Assembly: GCF_017875275.1 (NCBI RefSeq)
Contig: NZ_JAGGML010000001.1
Location: 2,687,001-2,751,000 of the forward strand
Origin: Xanthobacter flavus
GTDB taxonomy: Bacteria; Pseudomonadota; Alphaproteobacteria; Rhizobiales; Xanthobacteraceae
Direction of reading: 5' to 3'
DNA: 64,000 bases
A program made the translations under genes and the position numbers. Under the pieces are notes generated by a model. The model had not been told where the DNA came from. It saw only the letters and a list, made by a program, of their open reading frames with translations, and did no database searches. How positions within the stretch are numbered: position 1 is the stretch's first letter; the number at the start of each line of letters is the position of its first letter. This document shows positions 21,073 to 30,104 of this stretch, one piece after another.

Positions 21073-22142
21073 GGGGCTTGCCCTTCCGGATGCGGTCTGC
21101 CGCCTCGGCGGCGGTGACGCTGGGGGCCGGCGCTCTTGGCGGCGGCGCCTTCGCGCTGCTCGGCCTGCCGGCGGCATGGATCTCGGGCTCGCTCGTCGCC
21201 TGCATCGGCCTCGCGCTGGCCGGGGTGCGGATCGTGCTGCCGGAATGGCTGCACTTCCTCGCCTTCGTGGTGCTCGGTACCTCCATGGGCACCATGCTGA
21301 CGCCGGAGACCTTCGCCCGCGCCGCCACCTGGCCGGTGAGCATGGCGTGCCTCGGGGCCAGCGTGCTCGGTACCATGGCGGGTGCAACGCTGTTTCTCAC
21401 CCGCATCGCGGGCTGGAGCCGGGAGACCGCCTTCTGGGCCTCCGCGCCTGGCGCCTTCGGTACGGTCGTGGCCATGGCGGCGGATACCAGCGCGGACCTG
21501 CGGCAGGTGGCCTTCGCCCAGACGCTGCGCCTGTTCCTGCTGGTGGCGGCCCTTCCCAACGTTCTGGCCGCGCTCGGCCTGACGGCAGGTGGCGTGCCGC
21601 CGCCGCCCCATGTCTCGACCCTGGGCGAGATCGTCGTCCTCATCGTCGTCTGCACCGGCGCGGCGCTGCTCGCGGCGCGGCTCAAGCTCCCGGGCGGGCT
21701 GATCCTCGGGGCGCTGGCCGGCAGTGCCGTGCTGCATGCCACGAGCCTGTCCACCGCCGTGCTGCCCTCGGGCCTGCTCATCCCGGCATTCGTCGTGCTG
21801 GGCGCCAGCGTGGGCGTGCGCTTCATCGGCACGTCGCTCACCACCATCCGGGCCTATGTGCTCGCCTCGCTGGGAGCCTTCCTGGTGGCGGTGGCGATCT
21901 CCACCCTGTTTGCCGTGCTCGCCGCCTGGCTGACGGGGGACGATCTCGGCAAGCTCGTTACTGCCTTCGCGCCCGGCGCGCTTGAAGCCATGACGGCCCT
22001 CGGCTTCGCCATGGGCTACGACCCGGCCTTCATGAGCGCGCACCACCTGTTCCGCTTCGCCGGCCTGTCGGTGGCCCTGCCGGTGGCGGCCCGGCTGATG
22101 TTCGCCGCCGCCGAGGAGGCAGGGCGGGACCACACGCAATAG
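21069..22142 (+). CDS. AbrB family membrane protein (PF05145, COG3180)
   Basis: About 357 residues and roughly ten hydrophobic segments in two homologous halves. Each half has the AbrB-family pattern: GLPAAWISGSLVACIGLAL early, LPGGLILGALAGSAVLH in the second half, and repeated VVLG(T/A)S motifs. The C-terminal part has FAPGALEAMTALGFAMGYDP. The old name putative ammonia monooxygenase has little support; members are probably transporters or membrane regulators. The GTG at 21069 overlaps the aminotransferase stop; the ATG at 21090 is an equally possible start. Confidence 0.85.
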   Translation: MRGLPFRMRSAASAAVTLGAGALGGGAFALLGLPAAWISGSLVACIGLALAGVRIVLPEWLHFLAFVVLGTSMGTMLTPETFARAATWPVSMACLGASVLGTMAGATLFLTRIAGWSRETAFWASAPGAFGTVVAMAADTSADLRQVAFAQTLRLFLLVAALPNVLAALGLTAGGVPPPPHVSTLGEIVVLIVVCTGAALLAARLKLPGGLILGALAGSAVLHATSLSTAVLPSGLLIPAFVVLGASVGVRFIGTSLTTIRAYVLASLGAFLVAVAISTLFAVLAAWLTGDDLGKLVTAFAPGALEAMTALGFAMGYDPAFMSAHHLFRFAGLSVALPVAARLMFAAAEEAGRDHTQ

Positions 22143-22241
22143 TGTCCTGAAACCTCCCTCTGCGGGGTTGCAGCGCCCGGTTACCGACAGCACACACTCG
22201 CCACGCTTCCGTATCGTGAAGTGCGTGTTGGAGATGACGCC

Positions 22242-22652
22242 TTGCGTATCCTTGATGATCTCGCCCTGCTCGTGGGCCGGCTTTTTCTCGCCGCCCTGTT
22301 CCTGCCCTCGGGCATCAGCAAGCTGAGCAATCTCTCCGGCTTCACCGGTTTCCTGGCCGGCAAGGGCGTTCCCGTGCCGCAGGTGCTTGCGCCGATCGCC
22401 GCCGCGACCGAGGTGGTCGGGCCGCTGCTGTTGATCGTGGGGCTCTTTCCGCGGGCGACCGCCATCTGGATGGCCGGCTTCACCGTTGTCGCGACGATGG
22501 TCTCGCACCTGTTCTGGACGTTCCCCGACGCCGCTGCCCAGGCGGCCCAGCAGACCCAGTTCCTCAAGAACGTGGGCATCATCGGCGGATTGCTGATCTA
22601 TTTCGCGGCCGGCCCCGGCGCGATCGCCATCGGCGGCAAGAAGGTCGGCTGA
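22242..22652 (+). CDS. DoxX family membrane protein
   Basis: About 136 residues with four transmembrane helices. The family signs are GRLFLAALFLPSGISKL in helix 1, VLAPIAAATEVVGPLLLIVGL in helix 2 and a VATMVSHLFWTF segment. DoxX proteins are small inner-membrane proteins, some linked to quinone or thiosulfate redox; the role here is open. I take the TTG at 22242, because a GGAG site stands 8 nt before it; the GTG at 22221 would add seven residues. Confidence 0.85.
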   Translation: MRILDDLALLVGRLFLAALFLPSGISKLSNLSGFTGFLAGKGVPVPQVLAPIAAATEVVGPLLLIVGLFPRATAIWMAGFTVVATMVSHLFWTFPDAAAQAAQQTQFLKNVGIIGGLLIYFAAGPGAIAIGGKKVG

Positions 22653-22679
22653 AGAGGCGATGCGGCCTGGACGGGCCGC

Positions 22680-23447
22680 TCAGCCTTCCCCATAGCGGTG
22701 AAGTTCGGAGCCGTGGCGCCTCAGCCACGCTTCCGCTTCCTTCCGGTTGGGGCAGACCTGCTCCACCAGCCGCCAGAAGCGCACCCCGTGGTTCATCTCC
22801 AGGCGGTGCGCCACTTCGTGCGCCGCGAGATAGTCCAGCACGAACGCGGGCGCGAGGATCAGCCGCCAGGAGAAGGAGAGGTCGCCGCGCGCCGAGCACG
22901 AGCCCCAGCGGCTCGCCGTGTCGCGCAGCGTCAGCCGGCCGACCTCGACCCGAAGCGCACCGGTATAATGCTTGACCGCGGCGGCGAGATCGCGCCGCGC
23001 CTCCTTCTTCAGGAAGTCCTGCACGCGCCGGGCGATGTGCGGCGCTTCCCCCGCGACGCAGAGCGTGGGCATGCCGCGGCCGGGCTCGATCCACACCGTG
23101 CCGCGCGCATCGGGACGATGGACGATGCGATGGGGCTCGCCGCGGAGGGGAATGACGGCACCGTCCACGAACGGCACCGCCTCCGGCAGGCGCACGAGGC
23201 GCACCCGGACCCATTCGCGATGCCGCTCCACGAAAGCGCGGGCGAAGGACAGCGCGACGTGCGGCGGCGCCGTCAGGGTCACGTCGCGGGAGGTGGCGCG
23301 GACCCTCAGCGTCAGCCGGCGCGCCTGCGGATGGCGCCGAACCATGACGCGCAGCAACTCGTCATCGAGCTCAAGCTCGATGGTCTCGGCGCCGGTGGAA
23401 AGCGGCGTCTTGCGGTCCTCATTGCGAGTCTGGCGACGAAACAGCAT
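22680..23447 (-). CDS. M48-type metallopeptidase (YgjP-like, DUF45)
   Basis: 255 residues. The zinc-binding motif HEVAH sits in LDYLAAHEVAHRLEMNHGVRFW, with the third ligand region further downstream. Other family blocks are RRLTLRVRATSRDVTLTAPP near the N terminus and SRWGSCSARGDLSFSWRLILAP. YgjP/SprT-like proteins of this kind are predicted cytosolic zinc peptidases, mostly without known substrates. It is convergent with the DoxX gene (28 bp between the ends) and is transcribed alone. Confidence 0.9.
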   Translation of the reverse strand: MLFRRQTRNEDRKTPLSTGAETIELELDDELLRVMVRRHPQARRLTLRVRATSRDVTLTAPPHVALSFARAFVERHREWVRVRLVRLPEAVPFVDGAVIPLRGEPHRIVHRPDARGTVWIEPGRGMPTLCVAGEAPHIARRVQDFLKKEARRDLAAAVKHYTGALRVEVGRLTLRDTASRWGSCSARGDLSFSWRLILAPAFVLDYLAAHEVAHRLEMNHGVRFWRLVEQVCPNRKEAEAWLRRHGSELHRYGEG

Positions 23448-23508
23448 TGGACAGCCGGAGCGAAGTTACCTCCGGCATCTTCACAAGATTTGCGCCCGCC
23501 CGCCAGTA

Positions 23509-24933
23509 CTAAGTCGGCGCAATCCGGGGATAAAGCGCGGTCACTTTCTTGTTGAGCGCGAACACGTCCGGCTCTTCCTCTCCGGCGGCTTCCGGGGCCG
23601 GGCGGTCCGGCATGGGGCGAGCGCGACCGTCGCGGCGGAATTCCTGGGAGAGGATGAAGTCGGAGATGCGGGGGGCGATCTCCGAGCGGAAGCGCGAGCC
23701 GTTGAAGACGCCGTAATGGCCGACGCCGGGCTGCTCCCAATGGGCGCGCATGTCCTCTGGAATCCGCGGGCACAGCTTGTGCGCGGCCTTGGTCTGGCCG
23801 ATGCCGGAGATGTCGTCCTTCTCGCCTTCCACCGTCATCAGCGCGACGCGGTGAATGGCCTCCGGCTTCACCACCTGCGAATGATGCATGATCTCGCCCT
23901 TGGGCAGGGCATGGGTGATGAAGACATTCTCCACGGTTTCCAGGTAGAAATCCGCGGTGAGGTCCATGACGGCGAGGTACTCGTCGTAGAAGTCGCGGTG
24001 CTTCTCCGCCGAGTCGCCGTCGCCCTTCACCAGGTGCCGGAACAGGTCCCAGTGGGCCTGAAGGTGCCGGTCGAGGTTCATGGACATGAAGCCGTTCAGC
24101 TGCAGGAAGCCCGGATAGACCTCGCGCAGCGCGCCGGGATGCGGCCACGGCACCGTGGTGATGACATTGCGGCGGAACCAGTCGATGCCACGGTCCTTGG
24201 CGAGGGCGTTCACCGCCGTCGGCGCCTCGCGCGTATCGATGGGACCGCCCATGAGCACCATGGACCTCGGCACGAAGGGGTCTTCCTCCGCTTCCATGCG
24301 GGCGATGGCCATCATCACAGGCACCGCCGGCTGGCACACGGCCATCACGTGGCAGTTGCCGCCCATGCGGTGGAAGATGGAGATGAGGTAGTCCACATAA
24401 TCGGACAGGTTGAAGCGGCCTTCCGACATGGGCACCAGCTTGGCGTCGATCCAGTCGGTCACGTAGACGTCGTGGGTCGGCAGCATGGCCTCCACCGTGC
24501 CGCGCAGCAGCGTGGCGTGGTGGCCCGACACCGGGGCGACGATGAGCAGGCGCGGCTGCGGACGGCGCGGCGGATATTCGAATGCGCGCTCGAAATGCAG
24601 CAGCCGGCAGAAGGGGCGCTCCCACACGGTGTTGACGTGGATCGGCACATTCTGGCCGCCGGCCGAGGTATGAGTAATGCCCCAGTCCGGCTTCCCGTAG
24701 CGGCGCGTGGTGCGCTCGAACAGCTCGCAGGCGGCCGCCATGGACTTGCCGATGGTGGTATGCGAGACGGGGTTGATCGGGTTCTTCAGGAACATCCGGC
24801 TGGCGTCAGCCATCGCCCGGGACGGGTTGAGCGCGGCATAGCCCATCTCGTACATCCAGTAGAGCGGCGTCGAGAGCCCGACGTCGCCTTGGCGCGGCAG
24901 CCGGGTGGCACTTGCGAACTCGCCGATTGCCAT
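23509..24933 (-). CDS. phaZ: Intracellular polyhydroxyalkanoate depolymerase
   Basis: 474 residues. It matches the intracellular PHB depolymerase family: MLPTHDVYVTDWIDAKLVP, the nucleophile block HVMAVCQPAVPVMMA with the family's catalytic Cys in place of a lipase Ser, and the MTVEGEKDDISGIGQT Asp and PGVGHYGVFNG His regions. It mobilises stored PHB granules, giving hydroxybutyrate for acetyl-CoA, consistent with mcd at 30.1 kb. A GAGGA site precedes the ATG. It diverges from regB, and a RegA-like box lies between them. Confidence 0.95.
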   Translation of the reverse strand: MAIGEFASATRLPRQGDVGLSTPLYWMYEMGYAALNPSRAMADASRMFLKNPINPVSHTTIGKSMAAACELFERTTRRYGKPDWGITHTSAGGQNVPIHVNTVWERPFCRLLHFERAFEYPPRRPQPRLLIVAPVSGHHATLLRGTVEAMLPTHDVYVTDWIDAKLVPMSEGRFNLSDYVDYLISIFHRMGGNCHVMAVCQPAVPVMMAIARMEAEEDPFVPRSMVLMGGPIDTREAPTAVNALAKDRGIDWFRRNVITTVPWPHPGALREVYPGFLQLNGFMSMNLDRHLQAHWDLFRHLVKGDGDSAEKHRDFYDEYLAVMDLTADFYLETVENVFITHALPKGEIMHHSQVVKPEAIHRVALMTVEGEKDDISGIGQTKAAHKLCPRIPEDMRAHWEQPGVGHYGVFNGSRFRSEIAPRISDFILSQEFRRDGRARPMPDRPAPEAAGEEEPDVFALNKKVTALYPRIAPT

Positions 24934-24967
24934 GAGTGGTCCTCACCGTTACTGCCTGCCTAGAAAG

Positions 24968-24982
24968 GCGGCACGTTGACGC
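24968..24982. promoter_or_regulatory. Candidate RegA/RegR binding box between phaZ and regB
   Basis: GCGGC-ACGTT-GACGC matches the GCGGC-N5-GTCGC pattern recalled for RegA/RegR boxes at 9 of 10 fixed positions. It lies 35 bp from the phaZ start and about 140 bp from the regB start. In GC-rich DNA chance matches are frequent, so this is only a candidate. Confidence 0.35.
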
Positions 24983-25121
24983 AAGCGTGAGCCGACTTCC
25001 AAGGTTGGTCAATGCCGACAAAAGACATAGGCCGCTATTGTTCGGCTGCTATGGCACTAGGGTCACTATTCCCTTTCCAGAGGCTTGCTCACCTGCATCG
25101 GGACACCGGAATCGCTACCCC

Positions 25122-26462
25122 ATGACCACAGCCTTTATAACGCCGCCCAACGGCAGATCGTTCGGCCTGCGCCTCGACACGCTCATTCGCCTGCGGTGGC
25201 TGGCCATTTCGGGCCAGATTGCGGCGCTGATCGTGGTCAATCTCGGCCTCGGCTTCCCATTGCCGCTGACCTCCTGCCTTGCGGTGGTCGGCCTCTCCGC
25301 GCTGGTGAATGTCCTGCTGCGAGTGAAATATCCCGTGGCCCGCCGGCTCGGGGACGCGGCGGCAGGACCGCTGCTCGCCTATGACGTGCTCCAGCTTACG
25401 GCTCTGCTTTATCTGACGGGCGGACTGAAAAACCCGTTCGTCCTGCTCTATCTGGCGCCGGTGATGATCTCCGCCACCGCCCTCGCCTGGAGCACGACCG
25501 TGCTGCTCGGCATCCTCGCGGTCGCCTGCGCCGGCGCGGTGGGGCTGTGGACTCGCCCGCTGCCATGGGCCGGTGCCGATGTGCCGGTGCTGCCGGACCT
25601 GTATCTCGCCGGTATATGGGTGTCTCTGTCCGTGGCGGTCGGCTTCATCGGCATGCATGCGTGGCGCGTGGCGGAGGAGGCGCGGGAGCTTGCCGACGCA
25701 CTGGCGGCGACCGAACTGGTGCTGGCCCGCGAACAGCACCTCACCGCCATCGACGGCCTCGCCGCCGCCGCCGCCCATGAATTGGGCACGCCGCTTTCCA
25801 CCATCGCCTTGGTGGTGAAAGAGATGCATCGCTCCATCGGCAACGACAGCCCCTACAGCGAGGATGTGGCGCTGTTGCGCGATCAGGTGGCACGCTGCCG
25901 TGACATCCTGCAGACGCTCACCTCGCTCAGGTCCGGCGATGCGCCGTTCGACCGCATGCCCCTTGCCCTGCTGCTGGAGGAGGTGGTGGAGCCGCACCGC
26001 AATTTCGGCATCACCATCGCCGTCTCGGTGAAGGACGATCCGGACGCGCCGGTCATCGCCCGCAATCCGGGGCTGCTCTACGGCCTCGGCAATCTCGTGG
26101 AGAATGCGGTCGATTTCGCCGCGACCCGGGTGGACATCAGCGCCCAGTGGACCCCGTCGGGCCTCGACATCGTCGTCGCCGATGACGGCCCCGGATTCTC
26201 GCCGGAGATTTCCGGCCGCATCGGCCAGCCCTACGTCACCTCCCGCGCCCGCGAGCGGCAGGATGCGGACCTTGAGGCGGAGAGCGGCCTCGGCCTCGGC
26301 TTCTTCATCGCCAAGACGCTTCTGGAGCGCACCGGGGCGAATTTGACCTTTGAAAACCGCCCTCCGCCGGCCACCGGCGCGGTCATCGGCATTCACTGGC
26401 CGCGCAATGCGTTGGCGATCGAAGTGGATGGGGACGCGACAAAGGGACGCGGATCGGATTAA
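25122..26462 (+). CDS. regB: Redox-sensing sensor histidine kinase RegB/ActS/PrrB
   Basis: 446 residues with six hydrophobic helices in the first 180. The conserved quinone-binding GGLKNPFVLLYLAP loop lies near residue 105. The H-box AAAAHELGTPLSTIAL puts the phosphorylated His at about 219, and the redox-active Cys is in the VARCRDILQTL segment, as in RegB. N, G1 and G2 boxes follow (LVENAVDFA, VADDGPGFS, SGLGLGFFIAKTLLERTGA). It signals respiratory or redox state to RegA, which is encoded 82 bp downstream. Such systems control photosynthesis, CO2 fixation, nitrogen fixation and respiration genes in relatives. Confidence 0.96.
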   Translation: MTTAFITPPNGRSFGLRLDTLIRLRWLAISGQIAALIVVNLGLGFPLPLTSCLAVVGLSALVNVLLRVKYPVARRLGDAAAGPLLAYDVLQLTALLYLTGGLKNPFVLLYLAPVMISATALAWSTTVLLGILAVACAGAVGLWTRPLPWAGADVPVLPDLYLAGIWVSLSVAVGFIGMHAWRVAEEARELADALAATELVLAREQHLTAIDGLAAAAAHELGTPLSTIALVVKEMHRSIGNDSPYSEDVALLRDQVARCRDILQTLTSLRSGDAPFDRMPLALLLEEVVEPHRNFGITIAVSVKDDPDAPVIARNPGLLYGLGNLVENAVDFAATRVDISAQWTPSGLDIVVADDGPGFSPEISGRIGQPYVTSRARERQDADLEAESGLGLGFFIAKTLLERTGANLTFENRPPPATGAVIGIHWPRNALAIEVDGDATKGRGSD

Positions 26463-26544
26463 TCTACGGGGATATCGGCGTAAAAGCCGCAGAGCCCCGA
26501 GCTTGTTTTGCCGGCATTGCCGATGAGGGATTGAGGAAGACGCG

Positions 26545-27093
26545 ATGAACGAGATGCCTGAGGTGGGGGAAGACCGATCGGTTCTGATCGTCGATGATGA
26601 TCGGTCCTTCCTCCAGCGCCTCGCGCGGGCCATGGAAGCCCGTGGCTTCGAGGTGGCCACCGCCGAGACGGTGGCGGACGGCCTCGCCCGCGTCGAAGCC
26701 TCGGCCCCGGCCTACGCCGTGGTGGACATGCGCCTCGGTGACGGCACCGGCCTCGACGTGATCTCGGCCCTGAAGAAGCACCGCCCCGGTGCCCGCGCCA
26801 TCGTCCTCACCGGCTATGGCAACATCGCCACCGCAGTCACGGCGGTGAAGCTGGGCGCGGTGGATTACCTCGCGAAGCCCGCCGATGCGGACGACGTGGT
26901 GGCGGCGCTCCTCGCCAATGCCGATCACAAGCCGACCCCGCCCGAGAATCCCATGTCGGCGGACCGGGTGCGCTGGGAGCACATCCAGCGGGTCTATGAA
27001 TTGTGCGGCCGCAACGTGTCCGAGACCGCCCGCCGCCTGTCCATGCACCGCCGCACCCTGCAGCGGATTCTGGCCAAGCGGGCGCCGCGGTAG
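26545..27093 (+). CDS. regA: Redox response regulator RegA/ActR/PrrA
   Basis: 182 residues. The receiver domain (about 10-130) has the acidic pocket DDD at 17-19, the phospho-Asp at 61 in VVDMRLGDGTGL, the Thr of VLTGYGN and the Lys of YLAKPADADDV. A proline-rich linker leads to the Fis-type helix-turn-helix NVSETARRLSMHRRTLQRIL, which is nearly invariant in the family. It forms the conserved pair with regB. The ribosome site GAGGAAG-like GAGGAAGACGCG lies just before the ATG. A 38-bp tandem repeat begins at the stop codon. Confidence 0.97.
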   Translation: MNEMPEVGEDRSVLIVDDDRSFLQRLARAMEARGFEVATAETVADGLARVEASAPAYAVVDMRLGDGTGLDVISALKKHRPGARAIVLTGYGNIATAVTAVKLGAVDYLAKPADADDVVAALLANADHKPTPPENPMSADRVRWEHIQRVYELCGRNVSETARRLSMHRRTLQRILAKRAPR

Positions 27094-27166
27094 CGGCTCC
27101 CGCCAAGGCAAGTGCGCGGGCGCCGCGCTAGCGGCTCCCGCCAAGGCAAGGGCGCGGGCGCCGTGC
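27091..27166. repeat. 38-bp tandem repeat immediately after regA
   Basis: Two copies (27091-27128 and 27129-27166) differ at only a few positions; a degraded third begins at 27167 with TAGC. The first copy starts in the stop codon of regA. The sequence contains GGCTCCCGCC and CGCGGGCGCCG blocks but no clean terminator. Confidence 0.8.
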
Positions 27167-27195
27167 TAGCAGTTTCCGTCGGCTGAGCGAGCGGG

Positions 27196-27672
27196 CTACA
27201 GGTCTGCCCGCAGCAGATCCGGGTCGTAGAGCACGGCAAGGCGGGTGGCGGCGGCGCGGGCGAAGCGCAGCGTCAGCGCCTTGCGGGTCGCAGCCGGCAG
27301 GGGATGGAGCGGGGCCGGCCTCAGGCATTCGGCCCCGAACGCATCGGCGACGAAGAGGCCGGTGTCCTCGGGCAGGATCTCCACCGGGAAATCCATCGGA
27401 ACGGCGAACATCAGCCGGTCGCAGAAATCGCGGTATTCGTGCCACTTGGCGTCGGTGCGGAAATCCGTCACCGACGACTTGATCTCGATGATGGTGATCT
27501 CGCCCTTCGCACCCAAAGCGAGAATGTCGGCCCGCCGCCCGCTCACCAGCGAGAATTCCGGCAGCCCGGCCATGCCCGACAGCGCCAGATGGCGCAGCAC
27601 GCCGCGCTGGACCGCCCGGGCGGTCTCCGACTGGCGGCCATCCGGCCGGGGGTCGGGCGGGAGCGCGCGCAT
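27196..27672 (-). CDS. mmcB: MmcB family DNA repair protein
   Basis: 158 residues. The core EFSLVSGRRADILALG followed by ITIIEIKSSVTDFRTDAKWHEYRDFCDR is diagnostic of the MmcB-like family (PF06319), with a PD-(D/E)xK-nuclease-like arrangement: Asp in RADILAL and the E-x-K of IEIKSS. Caulobacter MmcB was found as a mitomycin-C-inducible repair gene. A GAGG site precedes the ATG. It lies 7 nt after the BrkB-family gene and is probably co-transcribed with it. Confidence 0.9.
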   Translation of the reverse strand: MRALPPDPRPDGRQSETARAVQRGVLRHLALSGMAGLPEFSLVSGRRADILALGAKGEITIIEIKSSVTDFRTDAKWHEYRDFCDRLMFAVPMDFPVEILPEDTGLFVADAFGAECLRPAPLHPLPAATRKALTLRFARAAATRLAVLYDPDLLRADL

Positions 27673-27679
27673 GGCCGCC

Positions 27680-28552
27680 TCAGGACGCCGCCTTCAACGC
27701 CTCGGCCTCGTCATGCGTGGGCTCGGGGGCGAAGGCGCGCTTGATGGCGGCATTGAGTTCGCCGCCGAACACGAAGATGGAGGCGGTGAGGTAGAGGAAG
27801 ACCAGCGCGATCATCACCGAGGCGAGGCCGGCATAGGTGGTGACGTAGTTGGCCGGGAATTCCGCCAGATAGAAGCCGAACGCCGACGCGCCGACCAGCC
27901 ACATCACCAGCGTCACCAGAATGCCGGGCGCCACCTCCGCGAGCTTGCGCCGCCCGGCCGGCAGCCACAGATGCGCCACCAGCAGCGACACCACCAGGAT
28001 GATGGAGGTGGCGCCGAAGCGCAGCACGGTGATGGTGCCTGAGAAACGCTTGAGCGCCGGCACCTGCGCCACCGCCGTCTGCCACAAGAGCGGCCCCAGC
28101 ACGACGAGGAAGGAGAGCGCCAGCATGGCGGCGGCGGCGATCAGCACGTATCCGATCGATTCCAGCCGCAGCCAGTACCAGGCCCGCATCTCCTTCATGC
28201 CGTAGGCACGGTTGAGGCCGATGCGCAGGCTCTCGATGCCGTTGGAGGAGAAATAGAGGGCCAGCACCACGCCATAGGTGAGCACGTCCGTGCGCACCTG
28301 GTTCACCACATTGTAGATCTCGCGGGAGATGGGGCCGGCCACCTGCTCCGGCCACGTCTCCAGAATGAGCTGGATGGTTTCCTGCGCCAGTGGCCGCAGG
28401 TCGAGGAAGCCGGCGAGCGCGGTGACGAAGATGAGAAACGGGAACAGGGACATGAGCGCCGACAGGGCGATATGGCTGGCAATGGCCCAGCCGTCGTCGG
28501 CGGAGAAGGTCCAGAACGCATCCAGAACGATATGGTAGATGCGCCGCAGCAT
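27680..28552 (-). CDS. YihY/BrkB family inner-membrane protein
   Basis: 290 residues with about six transmembrane helices. The family opening is ASHIALSALMSLFPFLIFVTALAG, followed by LYFSSNGIESLRIGLNRAYGMKE, WLPAGRRKL and the terminal FGGELNAAIK motif. BrkB-type proteins have been called ribonuclease BN in error; their function is unknown, perhaps transport. A GGGAG site precedes the ATG. It is the first gene of a two-gene unit with mmcB and diverges from the FUSC-type gene. Confidence 0.92.
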   Translation of the reverse strand: MLRRIYHIVLDAFWTFSADDGWAIASHIALSALMSLFPFLIFVTALAGFLDLRPLAQETIQLILETWPEQVAGPISREIYNVVNQVRTDVLTYGVVLALYFSSNGIESLRIGLNRAYGMKEMRAWYWLRLESIGYVLIAAAAMLALSFLVVLGPLLWQTAVAQVPALKRFSGTITVLRFGATSIILVVSLLVAHLWLPAGRRKLAEVAPGILVTLVMWLVGASAFGFYLAEFPANYVTTYAGLASVMIALVFLYLTASIFVFGGELNAAIKRAFAPEPTHDEAEALKAAS

Positions 28553-28709
28553 GTGGTCTCCCGTTTCAAGTCACATCGGGCTTTCCGGGCGGAATGGCAA
28601 GCGCCCGGGCCGCCTGTCCACCGCCCGGCTGGTGGCGGCGGCGCCCTTCGGCTAAACAGCGAGGACAGGTCGCCTGCCCCTCCGGTGCCCGGACCCCGCC
28701 GAGATCCCC

Positions 28710-29924
28710 ATGCCGCGCCAGCCCGAGTCCCCGGCTGATCCGCCCCCGGCCCCACCCCCGGCTGAAGCCCCCGGGGCCGCGCCTTCTCCGGCCGCGTCTT
28801 TGAATGCAACGCCGCTGGACGCCCCGCGCGTTCCCACGCTGCGGGAGCGAATGGGCACCCTCATCGCGCCGGGCCATCTCAAGCTCGCCCTGCGGGCCAC
28901 CATCGCCGGCATCGTCACCTATCTGCTGGCGGAGCAGTTTTCCCTGCCCAACGGCTATTGGGCGGTCCTCACCGCCATCCTCGTCGTGCAGGCGACGCTG
29001 GGCGCTAGCCTGTCGGTGGCCATCGACCGGGCGCTGGGAACGCTGGCGGGCGGCGTCGTCGGCGTGGCCGGGGCCATGTTGGCGGGCGGGTCGCCGCTCG
29101 AAACGGTGCTCGTGCTCGCGGTGGCGGTGTTCATCGCGGCGGCGCTGGCGGCGCGCTCGACCAGCTTCAAGCTGGCCCCCGTGACGGTGGTCATCGTCAT
29201 GCTCGCCCATCCCGGCGACGTGGCGCCTTGGATCTCCGGCCTGACGCGGGTGGCGGAGATCGCGCTCGGCGGCGTCGTGGGGCTGCTGTGCGCCATCCTG
29301 ATCCTGCCCGAACGTGCGCTGGGGAAACTCTTTCCCCATTGCGCCAAGGCGCTGCGTCTCACTGCCCAGTTGCTGGACCTCGGGCGCGGCGGGCTTCTGG
29401 GGCAAGGGCTCGACCCCTCGGCCATCGACCGGCTCAACGCCGGGGCGCGCCTTGCCCTGCGCGCGGCCGACCTGCGGCTGGTGGAGGTGCGGGCGGAGCA
29501 GGCCGGTCGCCTGACCACCCAGACCGATCCGGCACCCGTGGTGCGCGGCGCCCGGCGGCTGTGGCATTCCGCCATCATCCTGCTGCGCAATGCGGACCGG
29601 CCGCTGGACGAGCCCGTCGCGGGCCTCGTCTCCGCCGCCCTCACCGCTGCGACGGTGGCCCTCTCGGCCCACATGACGGCCATCGCGGACCGGCTCGACG
29701 GCCAGCCCGCGCCTGATCTCTCCACCCGCGCCGATGCGGCTGGGGCGGCGGTGGCGGCGCTGGAGGCGCGCATCGAGCAGCTCAACACGCAAGGCGCGTT
29801 GGGCGGGGTGAGTTCGGAGGCGTTGACCGCCCTCTTCTCGGCGGTCTCGGCCTGCGTCCACATGCGCGAGAACCTGGAGGACCTGTCCGCCCGCCTCGCC
29901 GAAGTGCAGGGCGAGGCCCCCTGA
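28710..29924 (+). CDS. FUSC/aromatic acid exporter family membrane protein
   Basis: 404 residues. A Pro/Ala-rich N terminus of about 45 residues precedes about six transmembrane helices (63-205): LALRATIAGIVTYLLAEQFSLPNGYWAVLTAILVVQATLG is the family-typical opening (quoted region starts near residue 58). The C-terminal 190 residues are soluble and helical. Such proteins are half-size relatives of AaeB/YccS exporters for aromatic carboxylates. It has no membrane-fusion partner nearby. The substrate is unknown. Confidence 0.82.
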   Translation: MPRQPESPADPPPAPPPAEAPGAAPSPAASLNATPLDAPRVPTLRERMGTLIAPGHLKLALRATIAGIVTYLLAEQFSLPNGYWAVLTAILVVQATLGASLSVAIDRALGTLAGGVVGVAGAMLAGGSPLETVLVLAVAVFIAAALAARSTSFKLAPVTVVIVMLAHPGDVAPWISGLTRVAEIALGGVVGLLCAILILPERALGKLFPHCAKALRLTAQLLDLGRGGLLGQGLDPSAIDRLNAGARLALRAADLRLVEVRAEQAGRLTTQTDPAPVVRGARRLWHSAIILLRNADRPLDEPVAGLVSAALTAATVALSAHMTAIADRLDGQPAPDLSTRADAAGAAVAALEARIEQLNTQGALGGVSSEALTALFSAVSACVHMRENLEDLSARLAEVQGEAP

Positions 29925-30062
29925 CCGGGCGACGCTGATCCGCCGCACGGCGAAAGTCGGATCGACCGCGCCGGCGGATGCCGTATCAAGGCGCATGCGC
30001 CGCACCCTTCGCAGGCGCAGCGCCTGATCCGGAGCAATCCCGGCTTTCGTAATCAGGCGTTG

Positions 30063-30104
30063 CCTTGGCCCGGTTCCGGGGCAAGGATAGGTCAATTGCG
30101 CAAT
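30063..30104. promoter_or_regulatory. Operator-like inverted repeats upstream of mcd
   Basis: CCTTGGCCCGG (30063-30073) and CCGGGGCAAGG (30076-30086) form an 11-bp inverted repeat with one mismatch. A second, perfect palindrome ATTGCGCAAT lies at 30095-30104, 22 nt before the mcd start codon. Both fall where a repressor or activator of mcd would bind. TTGC...GCAA resembles sites of ScfR/RamB-type short-chain acyl-CoA regulators in general shape only. Confidence 0.45.
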
